Origin: Musa acuminata AAA Group
Taxonomy: Eukaryota > Streptophyta > Magnoliopsida > Zingiberales > Musaceae
NCBI RefSeq assembly: GCF_036884655.1
Contig: NC_088340.1
Location: forward strand, 33,266,501 to 33,330,500
DNA length: 64,000 nt
Direction: 5' to 3'
A model generated the notes under the pieces. The model was not told the DNA's origin and did no database searches. It was given only the letters and a program-made list of their open reading frames with translations. Shown here one piece after another: positions 1-12,013 of this stretch (the first letter of the stretch is position 1; every line of letters starts with the position of its first letter). A program made the position numbers and the translations under genes.

Positions 1-1411
1 GCGTATATTACTTTATAACTATTGCATAAATGCATACATATATTGTGATGTCCTTCGATTTGTGCAATGAGAATCGGATCATGATGAGATCACGATAGTG
101 AGATCGATTCACCTTTAAACACATATCCTAAATAATCCCGGTCATAGGTTACTCGAGAGGGATATCGTGATAACCGGACAGACTGGTGTGCTGTATACCC
201 GTCCATATGATGGATGCAGCTGGTCTCATAGCTGCTTGTGTAGGGACACTAGGGATACAGTACAAGTGCTCATTGGAGAATGAGTTCACTGATTGATCCG
301 CTTACGGAATGCTGGATGATTGATGATGCCTTATTGTCAGACAACGATTCCATAGTCCTAGTGGTGTATCTGGTCCTTAGACTTGAGACACTAAGGATGT
401 CCTGTATGAGTGCTCCACTCTTTGATACCAGACTTATAGGTTTGGCTATCCCAGATCTAGTACAGCTGGTCATTGGGAGTGGTAGTCGACCTTACGAGGG
501 CTATTGAGTGTCAATAGAGGATCATCCACTCTCGGCGTCATGAGAGGAATATCCCATGTGTTCTTGCTCAAACAAATCACTGGCCAGGGTCATTCGGGTT
601 GAGGGAGAAAGAGTTCTCCGGGAGAATCCGATTAGAGCGAGACTCGAGTAGAAACCGTATGGGTCTGACAACACCATGCTCGATATACGGTCTCTGGGAT
701 ATTAGATGGATGAGAGACTATAGGTACACGGTAACTGAGGACAGACTAGTCCAATGGATTAGATTTCCCTATATCGTCTGGGGACTACGGCGTAGTGGCC
801 TAGTACGTCCGTAGTCGATGATTCGAGTGAATTATTATAGAGATAATAATTCACTGAGTTATAAGGAGTTCTGACAGGTATGACTCACGGCCAGCTCGAT
901 ATTGGGCTTAGAGGGTCACACACATATGGTAGGCATTGCAATGAGTAGAGGTTCGGATATAAGATATCCGACGGAGCCCTTATCTTATTGGATGCAGATC
1001 CAATACCCACTAGGAGAGAACCCATTAGGGTTTGACAGGGGACCTCTATAAATAGGAGGAATTCAGAGCCTCATAGGCTAGAGAGCTCTTGCTTGCCTTT
1101 CTTATTCTCCTCTCCCTCTCCACCTCAAAAGAGGCCTAGAGTTTTGAGGAGCGTCGTCGCAACCCTACTGTGTGGATCACCACTAGAGAGGAGGATGCTT
1201 GACCTCCTTCACCCTCTCCTAAGGATCTGCAAGGAAACAGGGATACACGATCTCCCTAAGTAACACAATCTACTTTATACGCATTTTCATGTTTCGCAGA
1301 TTTTTACATACCAATCTTCGCACGACGACGAACATCTCTTTGGGAATCGGGGATTTTGTTTTCTTATTCTTCCGCTACGCATGTGATGTCGCCCCCTTAG
1401 ATTTCCCAACA
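1..1411 (+). mobile_element. Copia LTR 1, 5' end cut by the window edge
   Basis: This is the same LTR as those at 2306-3802, 7732-9231 (reverse) and 14708-16182. By alignment to the 2306 copy the window opens about 86 nt inside the LTR. It keeps the shared TATA-like CTATAAATA at 1046-1054 and ends in the family terminus CCCAACA at 1411. No primer-binding site follows. Instead the sequence passes directly into a Ty3/gypsy reverse transcriptase fragment, so this is a solo LTR or the 3' LTR of a copy lying outside the window. It is not the 5' LTR of the element to its right. Confidence 0.85.
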
Positions 1412-2305
1412 GTTCAGGCTGAAAAACGCGGGTGCTACCTATCATAGGGTCATAAACAAAATGTTTGCCCCCCAGATCGGGCAGAACGTCGAGGTATATG
1501 TCGACGACATGATCATGAAAAGTCGCATGGCGACGAACCACCTGACCGACTTGGCCGAGACATTCTCCATGCTGCGGAAGCATAACCTACGACTAAACCC
1601 GGCGAAGTGCATTTTTGGTGTCAACTCGGGAAAGTTCCTCGGATTCATCGTGCACGAAAGAGGGATCGATGTGAATCAGGAAAAGGTTCGGGCGATCACC
1701 AACATGCAGGCCCCTCAAACAATCAAGGATTTACAGCGGCTAAACGGATGGCTTGCTGCCCTATCCCGATTTCTATCCCGATCTGGTGATCGCTGCCTCC
1801 CCTTCTTTCGGACGGTGAAGGACCTGAAGGATTTCCGGTGGACGGCGCAGTGTGAAGAGGCTTTTGGACAAGTCAAGCAACACTTGGCTAACCTCCCCCA
1901 CCTCACCTCGGTCACTTTCGATGAAAAGCTCAGCATTTATTTAGCCGCCTCCCGGCACGTGGTCAGCTTCGTCCTAACCAAAGAATCCTCGGGGGAGCAA
2001 CTTCCGGTCTATTACATCAGCCATGTCCTAAACGGGCCCGAGGAGCGATATCCGCCAATCGAGAAGCTTGCTTTGGCGCACGTGCTGGCATCCCGGAAGC
2101 TATGCCCCTACTTCCAAGCTCATCCAATTGAGGTAATCACCGACCAACCGCTCCGGCAGGTCCTGTCTAAGTTTGATATCGCAGGACGGCTCCTCAAGTG
2201 GTCGGTGGAACTCAGGGAATTCGACATACGTTACGTGCTGAAGACGGTTGTCAAAGCCCAGTCCATGGCCAACTTCATCGCGAAACTTTTTCAGGACGAG
2301 AATGG
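1412..2305 (+). pseudogene. Ty3/gypsy RT-RNase H fragment (Tat/Retand-like)
   Basis: The open frame begins flush with the end of the copia LTR and runs to a stop inside the next LTR (2345). It starts with the RT palm motif FRLKNAGATYHRVINKMF, followed by the catalytic box YVDD near 1497-1508 and the LGFIVHERGI segment. An RNase H domain follows (VYYISHVL, DQPLRQVL, GRLLKWSVELREFDI). These motifs match the Tat/Retand branch of plant gypsy elements from family knowledge. The RT fingers, protease and integrase are missing. The open frame comes from a fragment and I infer no function. It may belong to the same former element as the gypsy 3' end at 16183-17409, since both lie on the + strand. Confidence 0.85.
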
Positions 2306-3802
2306 TGCTAGTCATAGGTGCCCAGCAAGCCAATCACATGAGTGATGGCACGTGTGACTTGATACAGAATCTTTTTGCTTATTATATTTTGGCGTATATC
2401 ACTTTATAACTATTGCATAAATGCATACATATATTGTGATGTCCTTGGATTTATGCAATGGGAATCGGATCGTGATGAGATCACGATAGTGAGATCGATT
2501 CACCTTTAAACACATATCCTAAATAATCTCGGTCATAGGTTACTCGAGAGGGATATCATGATAACCGGACAGACTGGTGTGCTGTATACCCGTCCATATG
2601 ATGGATGCAGTTGGTCTCATAGCTGCTTGTGTAGGGACACTAGGGATACAGTACAGGTGCTCATTGGAGAATTAGTTCACTGATTGATCCGCTTACGGAA
2701 TGCTGGATGGTTGATGATGCCTTATTATCAGACAGCGATTCCGTAGTCCTAGTAGTGTATCTGGCCCTTAGACTTGAGACACCAAGGATGTCCTGTATGA
2801 GTGCTCCACTCTTTGATACCAGACTTATAGGTTTGGTTGTCCCAGATCTAGTACAACTGGTCATTGGGAGTGGTAGTCGACCTTACGAGGGCTATTGAGT
2901 GTCGATAGAGGATCATCCACTCTCGGCGTCATGAGAGGAATATCCCATGTGTTTTTGCTCAAACAAATCCCTGGCCAGGGTCATTCGGGTTGAGGGAGAG
3001 AGAGTTCTCCGGGAGAATCTGATTAGAGCGAAACTCGAGTAGAAACCGTATAGGTCTGACAACACCATGCTCGATATACGGTCTCTGGGATATTAGATGG
3101 ATGAGGGACTATAGGTACACGGTAACTGAGGACAGATTAATCCAATGGATTGGATTCCCCTGTATCGTCTGGGGACTACGGCGTAGTGGCCTAGTACGTC
3201 CGTAGTCGATGAGTCGAGTGAATTATTACAGAGATAATAATTCACTGAGTTAGAAGGAGTTCTGACATGTATGACTCATGGCCAGCTCGATATTGGGCCT
3301 CGAGGGTCACACACATATGGTAGGCATTGCGATGAGTAGAGGTTCGGATATGAGATATCCGACGGAGCCCTTGTCTTATTGGATGCAGATCCAATACCCA
3401 CTAGGGGAGGACCCATTAGGATTTAACAAGGGACCTCTATAAATAGGAGGGATTCAGAGCCCCATAGGCTAGAGAGCTCTTGCTTGCCTTTCCTATTCTC
3501 CTCTCCCTCTCCACCTCAGAATAGGCCTAGAGTTTTGAGGAGCGTCGTCGCAACCCTGCTGTGTGGATCACCGCTAGAGAGGAGGACGCTTGACCTCCTT
3601 CACCCTCTCCTAAGGATCTGCAAGGAGACAGGGATACACGATCTCCCTAGGTAACACAATCTACTCTATACGCAGTTTCATGTTTCGCGGATTTTTGCGT
3701 ACCAATCTTCGCACGACGACGAACATCTCTTTGGGAATCGAGGATTTTGTTTTATTGTTCTTCCGCTGCGCATGTGATGTCGCCCCCAAAGATTTCCCAA
3801 CA
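2306..3802 (+). repeat. 5' LTR of copia A
   Basis: It runs from TGCTAGTCATAGGTG to CCCAACA and so has TG...CA ends. The start was fixed from copy B, where the same sequence follows a polypurine tract. A promoter-like CTATAAATA lies at 3437-3445. Length is 1497 bp. The 3' end is immediately followed by the primer-binding site. Confidence 0.9.
3437..3445 (+). promoter_or_regulatory. TATA box of the copia LTR
   Basis: CTATAAATA lies in the expected U3 position, about 360 bp before the LTR end, and is repeated at the matching place in the other LTR copies (for example 1046-1054). Transcription would start roughly 30 bp downstream. Activity is inferred. Confidence 0.6.
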
Positions 3803-3803
3803 G

Positions 3804-3816
3804 TGGTATCAGAGCC
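3804..3816 (+). other. Primer-binding site of copia A
   Basis: TGGTATCAGAGCC begins one base after the LTR end. It is the standard plant sequence complementary to the 3' end of initiator methionine tRNA and primes minus-strand synthesis. In copy B this site has been deleted. Confidence 0.9.
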
Positions 3817-5568
3817 AGGTTGTTCGTGCGAATGATTGGTTTTAAACTGTGTGTGTTGTGTTTAGGAAGAATTTTGACGTCAAAATTGTTGATGCAAAAA
3901 CAAGGAAGGGCAGCAACAGTTGTTGCCCTCGATCTGCGTGCGTGTAGCGCAGCCGAAAGCGGGCAGCACAGGGGCTGCGTCTGCTGCTGCCGGCTGACGG
4001 CTTGCTTGCAGCAGGCTTGCTGCCGGCGGGGCTGGCAGCCCACGGGCAGAGGCGCAGCAGGGCAGTGGCGCCTGTCGTCGCTGCTCCCGCGGGCGAAACC
4101 CCCCCATAGGGGCAGTCGCTCGGCAGGACAGAACCGCCTGCGGAGGCGGCTGCGCCCGAAGGGGGCGCCCACCCGTAGCGGTAGCACCGCCAGCGGGTGT
4201 GCCACCTGTAGGCGAGGGCAGTGCCCTCGCCCCGCAGCACAGGCCGCCGCCGACAGGGTGGCGGCGGCGGCAGCAACGAAAAGGGGAAAGGGCATTAGGG
4301 TTTTCTGGGCAAAAGATAGTTTTGCCCCTCGAAATTTGAGAAATTCCAGTTTCTATCTTTTGTCCAAATTTCAAAAATACCCCTATGAATTCAGAAATTC
4401 CCTATAATGTCTCTGATTTCAGAAAATATTAATTAATTAAAAGTTTAGTTGATTATTATTTTATTATTATTATTATCTAGTAGTCCTACATGATGATTAT
4501 TTATACATGTGATGTATGATGTGTGGACGGATGATCATGAACCGTGTGATGTGTGTACCTGTGATTATTATTATTGAGGTCTGCGAGCCTCCACTATATT
4601 TCTCATTTATTGTCGGGCCTCCGTGCCTATGATTAAGTTGTAATCACATGAGGAGGCGCAGCGAGAGCGTGGATGCGATAGCGGGACCCACGAGGCGGAC
4701 GATCGTGATGCATGAAGATGCATCAACATGTCGACGGAACCGACGAGGACGAGATGGACGATCACAGGGCATGGAGATGCACCTTTGTACACATAGATCT
4801 TGATGTGAGTGATTAAGCCTACTGGCTCGGGCCTAATCATATTAGGTTGTGGTCCATGATCATCTGGTGTAATTGCTTATACACATACTAGATATGTATA
4901 TATATTTGAATGCGATGTAGATATATATTAAATATGTATATGTGTGACATGTCATATTAGGAGACCAAATCATAGAAACATCTCTCGATAATATTAAGTC
5001 GGTAAAGGTGAGGCAATTAGATTGACCCACGTGGCCTTCCATCATTATAAGTAGGAACTGATTCCTGGTGTAGGTTGAGTTGGTCGAGTCCCTCGAGACT
5101 CACCTATATCGCGATTCGCTATCTTGCTTACGACATAGAGATGTCACCGGTGACCTGAGGGCATGGTATACTTGGTCGAGTCCCTCGAGGGTATATCATC
5201 AAATCAGACTCATCTTGTAACGAAGGTGTTGACTTAACCGAGCATCATGGTTGGTCGAGTCCCTCGAGGCCATGGTGATTCGGAGGCCGAACAGGACGGG
5301 AATCACAAGGAGTTGTGATCAATAAGAGTTGCCTACCTTTTAGGCTTAGTGTGATTGGTCGAGTCCCTCGAGGTTAAACTAAGACGCTGATTGGATCCTG
5401 ATCCCCACTAGAAGTCTGTCGGAGACTTCCGTTTCACGTGCTGAGGGTGTTGCGTGACTCGTTAGTAAAATAGTGGGAGCATATTAAGATAGAAGTCCAT
5501 ATCTTAATAGTTTATTTCTTGTAAAATCTGCATGTTATTCATTTCTGCTGCATCTTTATTTTCAGAAA
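3817..5568 (+). other. Copia A untranslated leader with GC-rich block
   Basis: About 1.75 kb separates the primer-binding site from gag. Its first part (about 3890-4290) is very GC-rich. The middle (about 4400-4620) is AT-rich. The last part holds four copies of a hairpin motif, annotated separately. Open frames in the GC-rich block exist on both strands, overlap each other and are not kept in copy B, so I do not call them genes. The counterpart in copy B is 13145-14633. Confidence 0.7.
5070..5385 (+). repeat. Four repeated hairpins in copia A leader
   Basis: The core TTGGTCGAGTCCCTCGAG occurs at 5080-5097, 5172-5190, 5251-5269 and 5355-5373, always on the sense strand and 79 to 104 nt apart. 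Each core folds as TCGAG-TCC-CTCGA. The flanks differ between copies yet pair with each other: GAGT with ACTC, GGTATAC with GTATATC, CATGG with CCATG, and CTTAGT with ACTAAG. The same four occur in copy B at 13617-13634, 13524-13542, 13445-13463 and 13340-13358. This suggests a conserved RNA structure. Its role, such as packaging or dimerisation, is unknown. Confidence 0.75.
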
Positions 5569-6399
5569 ATGTCACTTTCAAATCCCTTACGTGGCATACT
5601 TGATGTCAACTGCCTCACTGGTCCAAATTATACGGATTGGCTCCGTAACTTGAGAATTTTTCTCACAGCGGAGAAAATCGTGTACGTCCTTGATACAATG
5701 ATGCCTGTGCCCGAAGAAGGGGCAAACGAGGATGAGATCGCTCGCTACGTGAAGTACATTGATGACTCCACTCTTGCTCAGTGCTATATGTTGGGCTGTA
5801 TGACTCCTGAGTTACAGAGACAATATGAAAAGATGGATGCCAGATCCATTCTCCTACATGTCCGTAAATTGTTTGAGGAACAGGGAAGGTCTCAGCGATA
5901 TGAGATATCTAAGAGACTCTTCTACGCTAGGATGATTGAGGGGACACCGATTCAGAACCATGTCCTAAAGATGATTGAGTGGATAGAGAAACTCACAGGT
6001 CTATGAATGGTCCTAGTGGATAACTTGTGTGTGGACATTGCGCTTCAGTCCCTACCAGATTCCTTTTCATAGTTCATAATGAATTTTAATATAAACAAGC
6101 TTGAAGTGACTCTCCTAGAACTTCTCAATATGTTGAGGGAGGCAAAGAGTACTATCAAGAAAGAGAAGCCAGTTCTCTACACTGGTGAGACCAAAAGGAA
6201 AAAGAAAGCAGAAAGGTCCTTAAGAAGGGAAAGGGCAAAGGCAAACCGGGTAAAGCAAAGGTTGCTAAGAAAGACCCAGCAAAGGACAAAGGACAGTGCT
6301 TCCACTGTGGTAAAGATGAGCACTGGAAGAGAAACTACAAAGAGTACCTTACAGAAAGGGCGAAACAAAAGCTTGATGAAGCTTCAGGTACATTCATGA
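5569..6399 (+). pseudogene. Copia A gag, broken
   Basis: The N-terminal Gag domain is open from 5569 to 6003 and includes the typical copia run NYTDWLRNLRIFL and an LMGCM-like motif (LGCMTPELQ). A TGA at 6004-6006 and a TAG near 6069 interrupt the frame. Both stops also occur in copy B. Downstream, near 6211, A has lost one C relative to B, so the basic nucleocapsid region and its CCHC zinc knuckle are read out of frame. This copy cannot make a full Gag. Gag would form the cytoplasmic particle that packages the RNA. Confidence 0.85.
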
Positions 6400-7731
6400 T
6401 CAGTCTCCATTCGTCAGACTCTTATGATAACATATGGGTATTGGATATCGGTAGTGCTTATCATATATGCAATTCGTTGCAGGTTCTAGCAAGGCCTAGG
6501 AGACTAGAGAGAGGCGAGATGGACCTCAAGGTGGGTAATGGAGCAAAAGTTGCTCTAGTAGCTGTTGGCGAGGTCGCCCTACATCTGCCTAGTGGAGCTT
6601 TTATTGCATTAGATGCATGTTATTTTGTTCCTTCTATTATAAAAAACATTATCTCCATTTCATGTTTAACAGTTAGTGGATATAAATTTGTTTTTGAGAA
6701 CAATGGTTGTTCGATATTATTAGATGATAATATCATCACGAAAGGAACATTACATAATGGTTTATTTATGTTAGACACCACTCCATATATCATGAATGTA
6801 AATGTGTCCAAAAGGAAACGAGATGAGTTGAACAGTGCATACCTGTGGCATTGTAGGCTAGGTCACATCCATGAAAGAAGGATTCAAAAGTTGCTAAATG
6901 ATAGATATCTAGATCCATTCGACTATGTGTTATATGCAACTTGTGACACTTGCATTCGTGGAAAACTGACCAACTCTCCATTTAATGGAACTGGAGAGAG
7001 AGCCACTGAGTTGTTGGAACTCATACATAGTGATGTATGTGGACCCATGTCAACTCATGCCATTGGAGGTTACTCCTACTTCATTACATTTACTAATGAT
7101 TTCTCAAGGTATGGATATATGTACTTAATGAAGTACAAGTCTGAGGCTTTTGAGAAATTCATAGAGTATAAGAATGAGGTGGAGAACCAGACTGAAAAGA
7201 GTATCAAAACTCTTCGATCAGATCGAGGAGGTGAGTACTTAAGTACAGAGTTCACTCAGTTCCTCAAGGACCATGAGATATTATCCCAATGGACACCATG
7301 GTACGGTCCATGATAAGTTTCGCTAAACTACCCATCTCATTATGGGGATATGCCCTAGAAACCGCAGCTTACCTTCTGAACAGAGTTCCAACTAAGTCGG
7401 TAATGTCTACACCATATGAGATATGGAAAGGGAAGAAGCCTGATCTTAAGGTTGTTAAGATTTGGGGCTGCCCTGCCCACATTAAAAGACACAACCCCGA
7501 TAAGTTAGAATCAAGGACAGAGCGATGCAAATTTGTGGGATACCCCAAGGAAACTTGTGGGTATTATTTCTATCATCTCGATGACCAAAATGTCTTTGTA
7601 GCTAAGAGAGCAGTGTTCCTTGAGAAGGAACACATTCTTAGCGGAGACAGTGGGAGAATGATAGAATTGAGCGAGGTTGAAGAACCAAACTCAAGCACCA
7701 CTCTACAGCCCGAGTCTGTTCAGGTACGTAA
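6400..7731 (+). pseudogene. Copia A pol: protease and integrase remnant
   Basis: Visible domains in order are a protease active-site region in which the catalytic DTG reads DIG ([11 protein letters not shown], near 6440), the GAG-pre-integrase motif ([15 protein letters not shown]) and the integrase core (HSDVCGPM, then [10 protein letters not shown]). Near 7299 about 55-60 nt present in copy B are missing, which removes the segment carrying the catalytic glutamate and shifts the frame. The integrase tail continues in another frame (7289-7731, KIWGCPAHIK, CKFVGYPKET). The region is cut at 7731 by insertion of copy B. Confidence 0.85.
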
Positions 7732-9231
7732 TGTTGGGAAATCTAAGGGGGGCGACATCACATGCGCAGCGGAAGATCAAGAAAATAAAATCCCCGATTC
7801 CCAAAGAGATGTTCGTCGTCGTGCGAAGATTAGTACGCAAAAATCCGCGAAACATGAAACTGCGTATAGAGTAGATTGTGTTACCTAAGGAGATCATATA
7901 TCCCTGTTTCCTTGCAGATCCTTAGGAGATGGTAAAGGAGGTCAAGCATCCTCCTCTCTAGCGGTGATCCACACAGCAGGGTTGTGACGACGCTCCTCAA
8001 AACTCCAGGCCTCTTTTTGAGGTGGAGAGGGAGAGAAGAATAGGAAAGGCAAGCAAGAGCTCTCTAGCCTATGGGGCTCTGAATCCCTCCTATTTATAGA
8101 GGTCCCCTGTCAAACCCTAATAGATCCTCCCCTAGTGGGTATTGGATCTGCATCCAATAAGACAAGGGCTCCGTCGGATATCTCATATCTGAACCTCTAC
8201 TCATCGCAATGCCTACCATATGTGTGTGACCCTCTAGGCCCAATATCGAGCTGGCCGTGAGTCATACTTGTCAGAACTCCTTCTAACTCAGTGAATTATT
8301 ATCTCTGTAATAATTCACTTGACTCATCGACTACGGACGTACTAGGCCACTACGCCGTAGTCCCCAGACGATACAGGGGAATCCAATCCATTGGACATGT
8401 TTATCCTCAGTTACTGTGTACCTATAGTCCCTCATCCATCTAATATCCCAGAGACCGTATATTGAGCATGGTGTTGTTAGACCCATACGGTTTCTTCTCG
8501 AGTCTCGCTCTAATCGGATTCTCCCGGAGAACTCTTTCTCCCTCAACCTGAATGACCCTAGCCAGGGATTTGTCTGAGCAAAAAACACATGGGATATTCC
8601 TCTCATGACGCCGAGAGTGGATGATCCTCTATCGACACTCAATAGCCCTTGTAAGGTCGACTACCACTCCCAATGACTAGCTGTACTAGATCTGGGACAG
8701 CCAAACCTATAAGTCTGGTATCAAAGAGTAGAGCACTCATACAGGACATCCTTGGTGTCTCAAGTCTAAGGACCAGATACACCACTAGGATTACGTAATT
8801 GCTGTCTGACAATAAGGCATCATCAACCATCCAGCATTCCGTAAGTGGATCAATCGGTGAACTCATTCTCCAATGAGCACCTGTACTGTATCCCTAGTGT
8901 CCCTACACAAGCAGCTATGAGACCAGCTGCATCCATCATATGGACGGGTATACAACACACCAGTCTGTCCGGTTATCACGATATCCCTCTCGAGTAACCT
9001 ATGACCGAGATTATTTAGGATATGTGTTTAAAGGTGAATCGATCTCACTATCGTGATCTCATCACGATCCGATTCCTAATGCACAAATCCAAGGACATCA
9101 CAATATATGTATGCGTTTATGCAATAGTTATAAAGTGATATACGCCAAAATATAATAAGCAAAAAGATTCTGTATCAAGTCACACGTGCCATCACTCATG
9201 TGATTGGCTTGTTGGGCACCTATGACTAGCA
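7732..9231 (-). repeat. 3' LTR of copia B
   Basis: This 1500-bp LTR reads TGTTGGG...CTAGCA on the + strand, the reverse complement of the family ends. It is complete and collinear with 2306-3802. Its inner end abuts the polypurine tract, which fixes the LTR start for the whole family. Confidence 0.9.
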
Positions 9232-9242
9232 ATCTCCCACTT
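9232..9242 (-). other. Polypurine tract of copia B
   Basis: On the - strand AAGTGGGAGAT lies directly before the LTR start TGCTAGTC. This is the usual plus-strand primer position in plant copia elements. Confidence 0.8.
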
Positions 9243-9245
9243 GAA

Positions 9246-10996
9246 CTAAAGCCAATCACCTATGTGTCTGATCCCCATCAGACCCCTGTGACGTTCAAAA
9301 CAAATATGAGACAACGGCTTTGTCAGTGGATCTGCAATGTTATCTTCGGATGGAACTCTTTCCACTACTACATCTCCTCGGGTTACGATTTCTCTTATAA
9401 GGTGGAACCTCCTCAGAACATGCTTAGATTTCTGATGAGACCTAGGTTCATTTGCTTGAGCAATCGCCCCATTGTTGTCGCAATATAAGGAGATCGGCTC
9501 CTCGCTACCCGGCACGACTCCGAAATCTGTGATGAACTTCTTCAACTAGACTCCCTCTTTTGCTGCATCTGATGCAGCAATGTACTCCGCCTCTGTGGTC
9601 AAGTCAGCAGTAGTATCTTGCTTGGAACTCTTCCAGCACACTGCTCCTCCATTCAGGGTGTACACATACCCTGAATTCGACTTGCTATCATCGACATCAG
9701 ACTGAAAACTTGAGTCAGTGTAGCCTTCAACCTTAAGGTTATTACCTCCATATACTAGTAAAAGATTCTTAGTCCTTCTCAAGTACTTAAGGATACACTT
9801 TACTGCTTTCCAGTGCTCCAAGCCTGGATCCGCCTGATACCTGCTCGTGACACTCAGAGCATGCGCTATATCAGGCCTAGTACATAGCATGACATATATG
9901 ATAGACCCTATTGCTGAGGCATAAGGTATCATATCCATGTTTGCTCTTTCTTCTGGAGTCTTTGAGGACATACTCGTAGAAAGCGATATCCCATGTCTCA
10001 TCGGTATGAGACCTCTCTTGGAATTTTTCATGCTAAACCTTTTGACAATGGTTTCTATGTACTTGGACTGGGACAAGCCAAGCATCTTTTTGGATATATC
10101 TCTATAGATTCTAATCCCCAAAATATATGATGCTTCCCCTAAGTCCTTCATGGAGAAGTGTCTAGATAACCAAGCCTTTACTGTGGATAGCATTCCTACA
10201 TCATTCCCAATGATCAGGATGTCATCCACATATAATACCAAAAAGGTGATAGCGCTCCCACTTACCTTTCTATATACACAAGGCTCATCTTCGTTCTTAA
10301 CGAAGTCATAAGATCTGATTGCCTCATCAAATCTTATGTTCCAACTTCGGAAAGCTTGCTTTAATTCATAAATGGATCTAAGCAGCCTACACACCTTATC
10401 TGGGCAATTCTTGGACATGAATCCCTCAAGTTGCATTATATACACCTCCTCGTCGAGGTTTCCATTGAAGAATACGGTTTTCACATCCATCTGCCAGATC
10501 TCATAATCATAGTGTGCTGCAATAGCCAATAGAATAGAATTCTGATGGATTTTAGCATTGCTACGGGTGAGAAGGTTTCGTGATAGTCAACACCTTGCCT
10601 TTGATGATACCCCTTAGCCACTAGCCTTGCTTTATAGGTCTCTACCTTTCCATCTACTCCGATCTTTTTCTTAAAGATCCACTTGCAACCGATGGGTACA
10701 ATACCTTCGGGCGCATCAACTAGGTTCCAAACCTTATTGGAGTACATAGAATCCATCTCAGAATTCATGGCTTCTTGCTACTTCCCGGAGTTTATACTCA
10801 TAATAGCCTCCTCGTAGGTCTGAGGATCAATATCCTCTATATCATCTCCTCTAATATGTCCCACATATCTCTCAAGAGGATGGGATACTCTATCAGACCT
10901 GTGTAAAGTTGAAACTTGTGTATTAGGTACTTGAACAGACTCGGGCTGTAGAGTGGTGCTTGAGCTTAGTTCTCCAACCTCGCTCAATTCTATCAT
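9246..10996 (-). pseudogene. Copia B reverse transcriptase and RNase H, broken
   Basis: RT starts around WKWIF-type motifs ([11 protein letters not shown]), continues through the fingers and palm (VYIMQLEGF, LYVDDILIIGND with the YVDD box) and the connection, and ends with RNase H (TEAEYIAASDAAKEGV, then YCDNNGAIAQA and the PLTKPL tail). Breaks: a TAG near 10778, a small insertion near 10530 that shifts the frame, and a TAG at 9546-9548 just before the LKKFITDFG segment. Both TAGs stand where the family normally has tryptophan, as expected from cytosine deamination. Element A has no RT, so neither copy is autonomous. Confidence 0.88.
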
Positions 10997-11029
10997 TCTC
11001 CCACTGTCTCCGCCAAGAATGTGTTCCTT

Positions 11030-11962
11030 CTAAAGGAACACTGCTCTCTTAGCTACAAAGACCTTTTGGTCCTCGAGATGATAGAAATAATACCCATAAG
11101 TTTCCTTGGGGTATCCCACAAATTTGCATCGCTTTGTCCTTGATTCTAACTTATCGAGGTTGTATGTTTTAACGTGGGCAGGGCAGCCCCAAATCTTAAC
11201 AACCTTAAGATCAGGCTTCTTCCCTTTCCATATCTCATATAGTGTAGATACTACCGACTTAGTTGGAACTCTGTTCAGAAGGTAAGCTGCGGTTTCTAGG
11301 GCATATCCCCAGAATGAGATGGGTAGGTCAGCGAAACTCATCATAGATCGTACCATATCTAATAATGTACGATTTCTCCTTTCAGAGACACCATTGAGCT
11401 GAGGTGTATAAGGAGGTGTCCATTGGGATAATATCCCATGGTCCTTGAGGAACTGAGTGAACTCTGTACTTAAGTACTCACCTCCTCGATCTGATCGAAG
11501 AGTTTTAATACTCTTTCCAGTCTGGTTCTCCACCTCATTCTTATACTCTCTGAATTTCTCAAAGGCCTCAGATTTGTACTTCATTAAGTACACATATCCA
11601 TACCTTGAGAAATCATCAGTAAATGTAATGAAGTAGGAGTAACCTCCAATGGCATGAGTTGACATGGGTCCACATACATCACTATGTATGAGTTCCAACA
11701 ACTCAGTAGCTCTCTCTCCAGTTCCATTAAATGGAGAGTTGGTCAGTTTTCCACGAATGCAGGGGTCATAAGTTGCATATGACACATAGTCGAATGGATC
11801 TAGATATCCATCATTTAGCAACTTTTGAATCCTTCTTTCATGGATGTGACCTAGCCTACAATGCCATAGGTATGCACTGTTCAACTCATCTCGTTTCCTT
11901 TTGGACACATTTACATTCATGATATGTGGAGTGGTGTCTAATATAAATAAATCATTATGCAA
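11030..11962 (-). pseudogene. Copia B integrase
   Basis: A long frame of 310 codons covers GAG-pre-integrase ([17 protein letters not shown]), the zinc-binding region and the integrase core with [19 protein letters not shown] and the segment around LNGVSERRNRTLLDMVRSM that carries the catalytic glutamate. The three DDE residues are therefore all visible, unlike in copy A. The frame is bounded upstream by a TAG near 12014 and downstream by a TAG at 11030-11032. Both sit at sites where glutamate (GAG) is expected. Confidence 0.85.
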
Positions 11963-12013
11963 TGTTCCTTTCGTGATGATCTTATCATCTAATAATATCG
12001 AACAACCATTGTT

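Noticed and set aside
3678..4407. Several long overlapping frames on both strands in the GC-rich copia leader
   Set aside because: They overlap in several frames, are not preserved in copy B and contain only low-complexity Ala/Arg/Pro-rich sequence.
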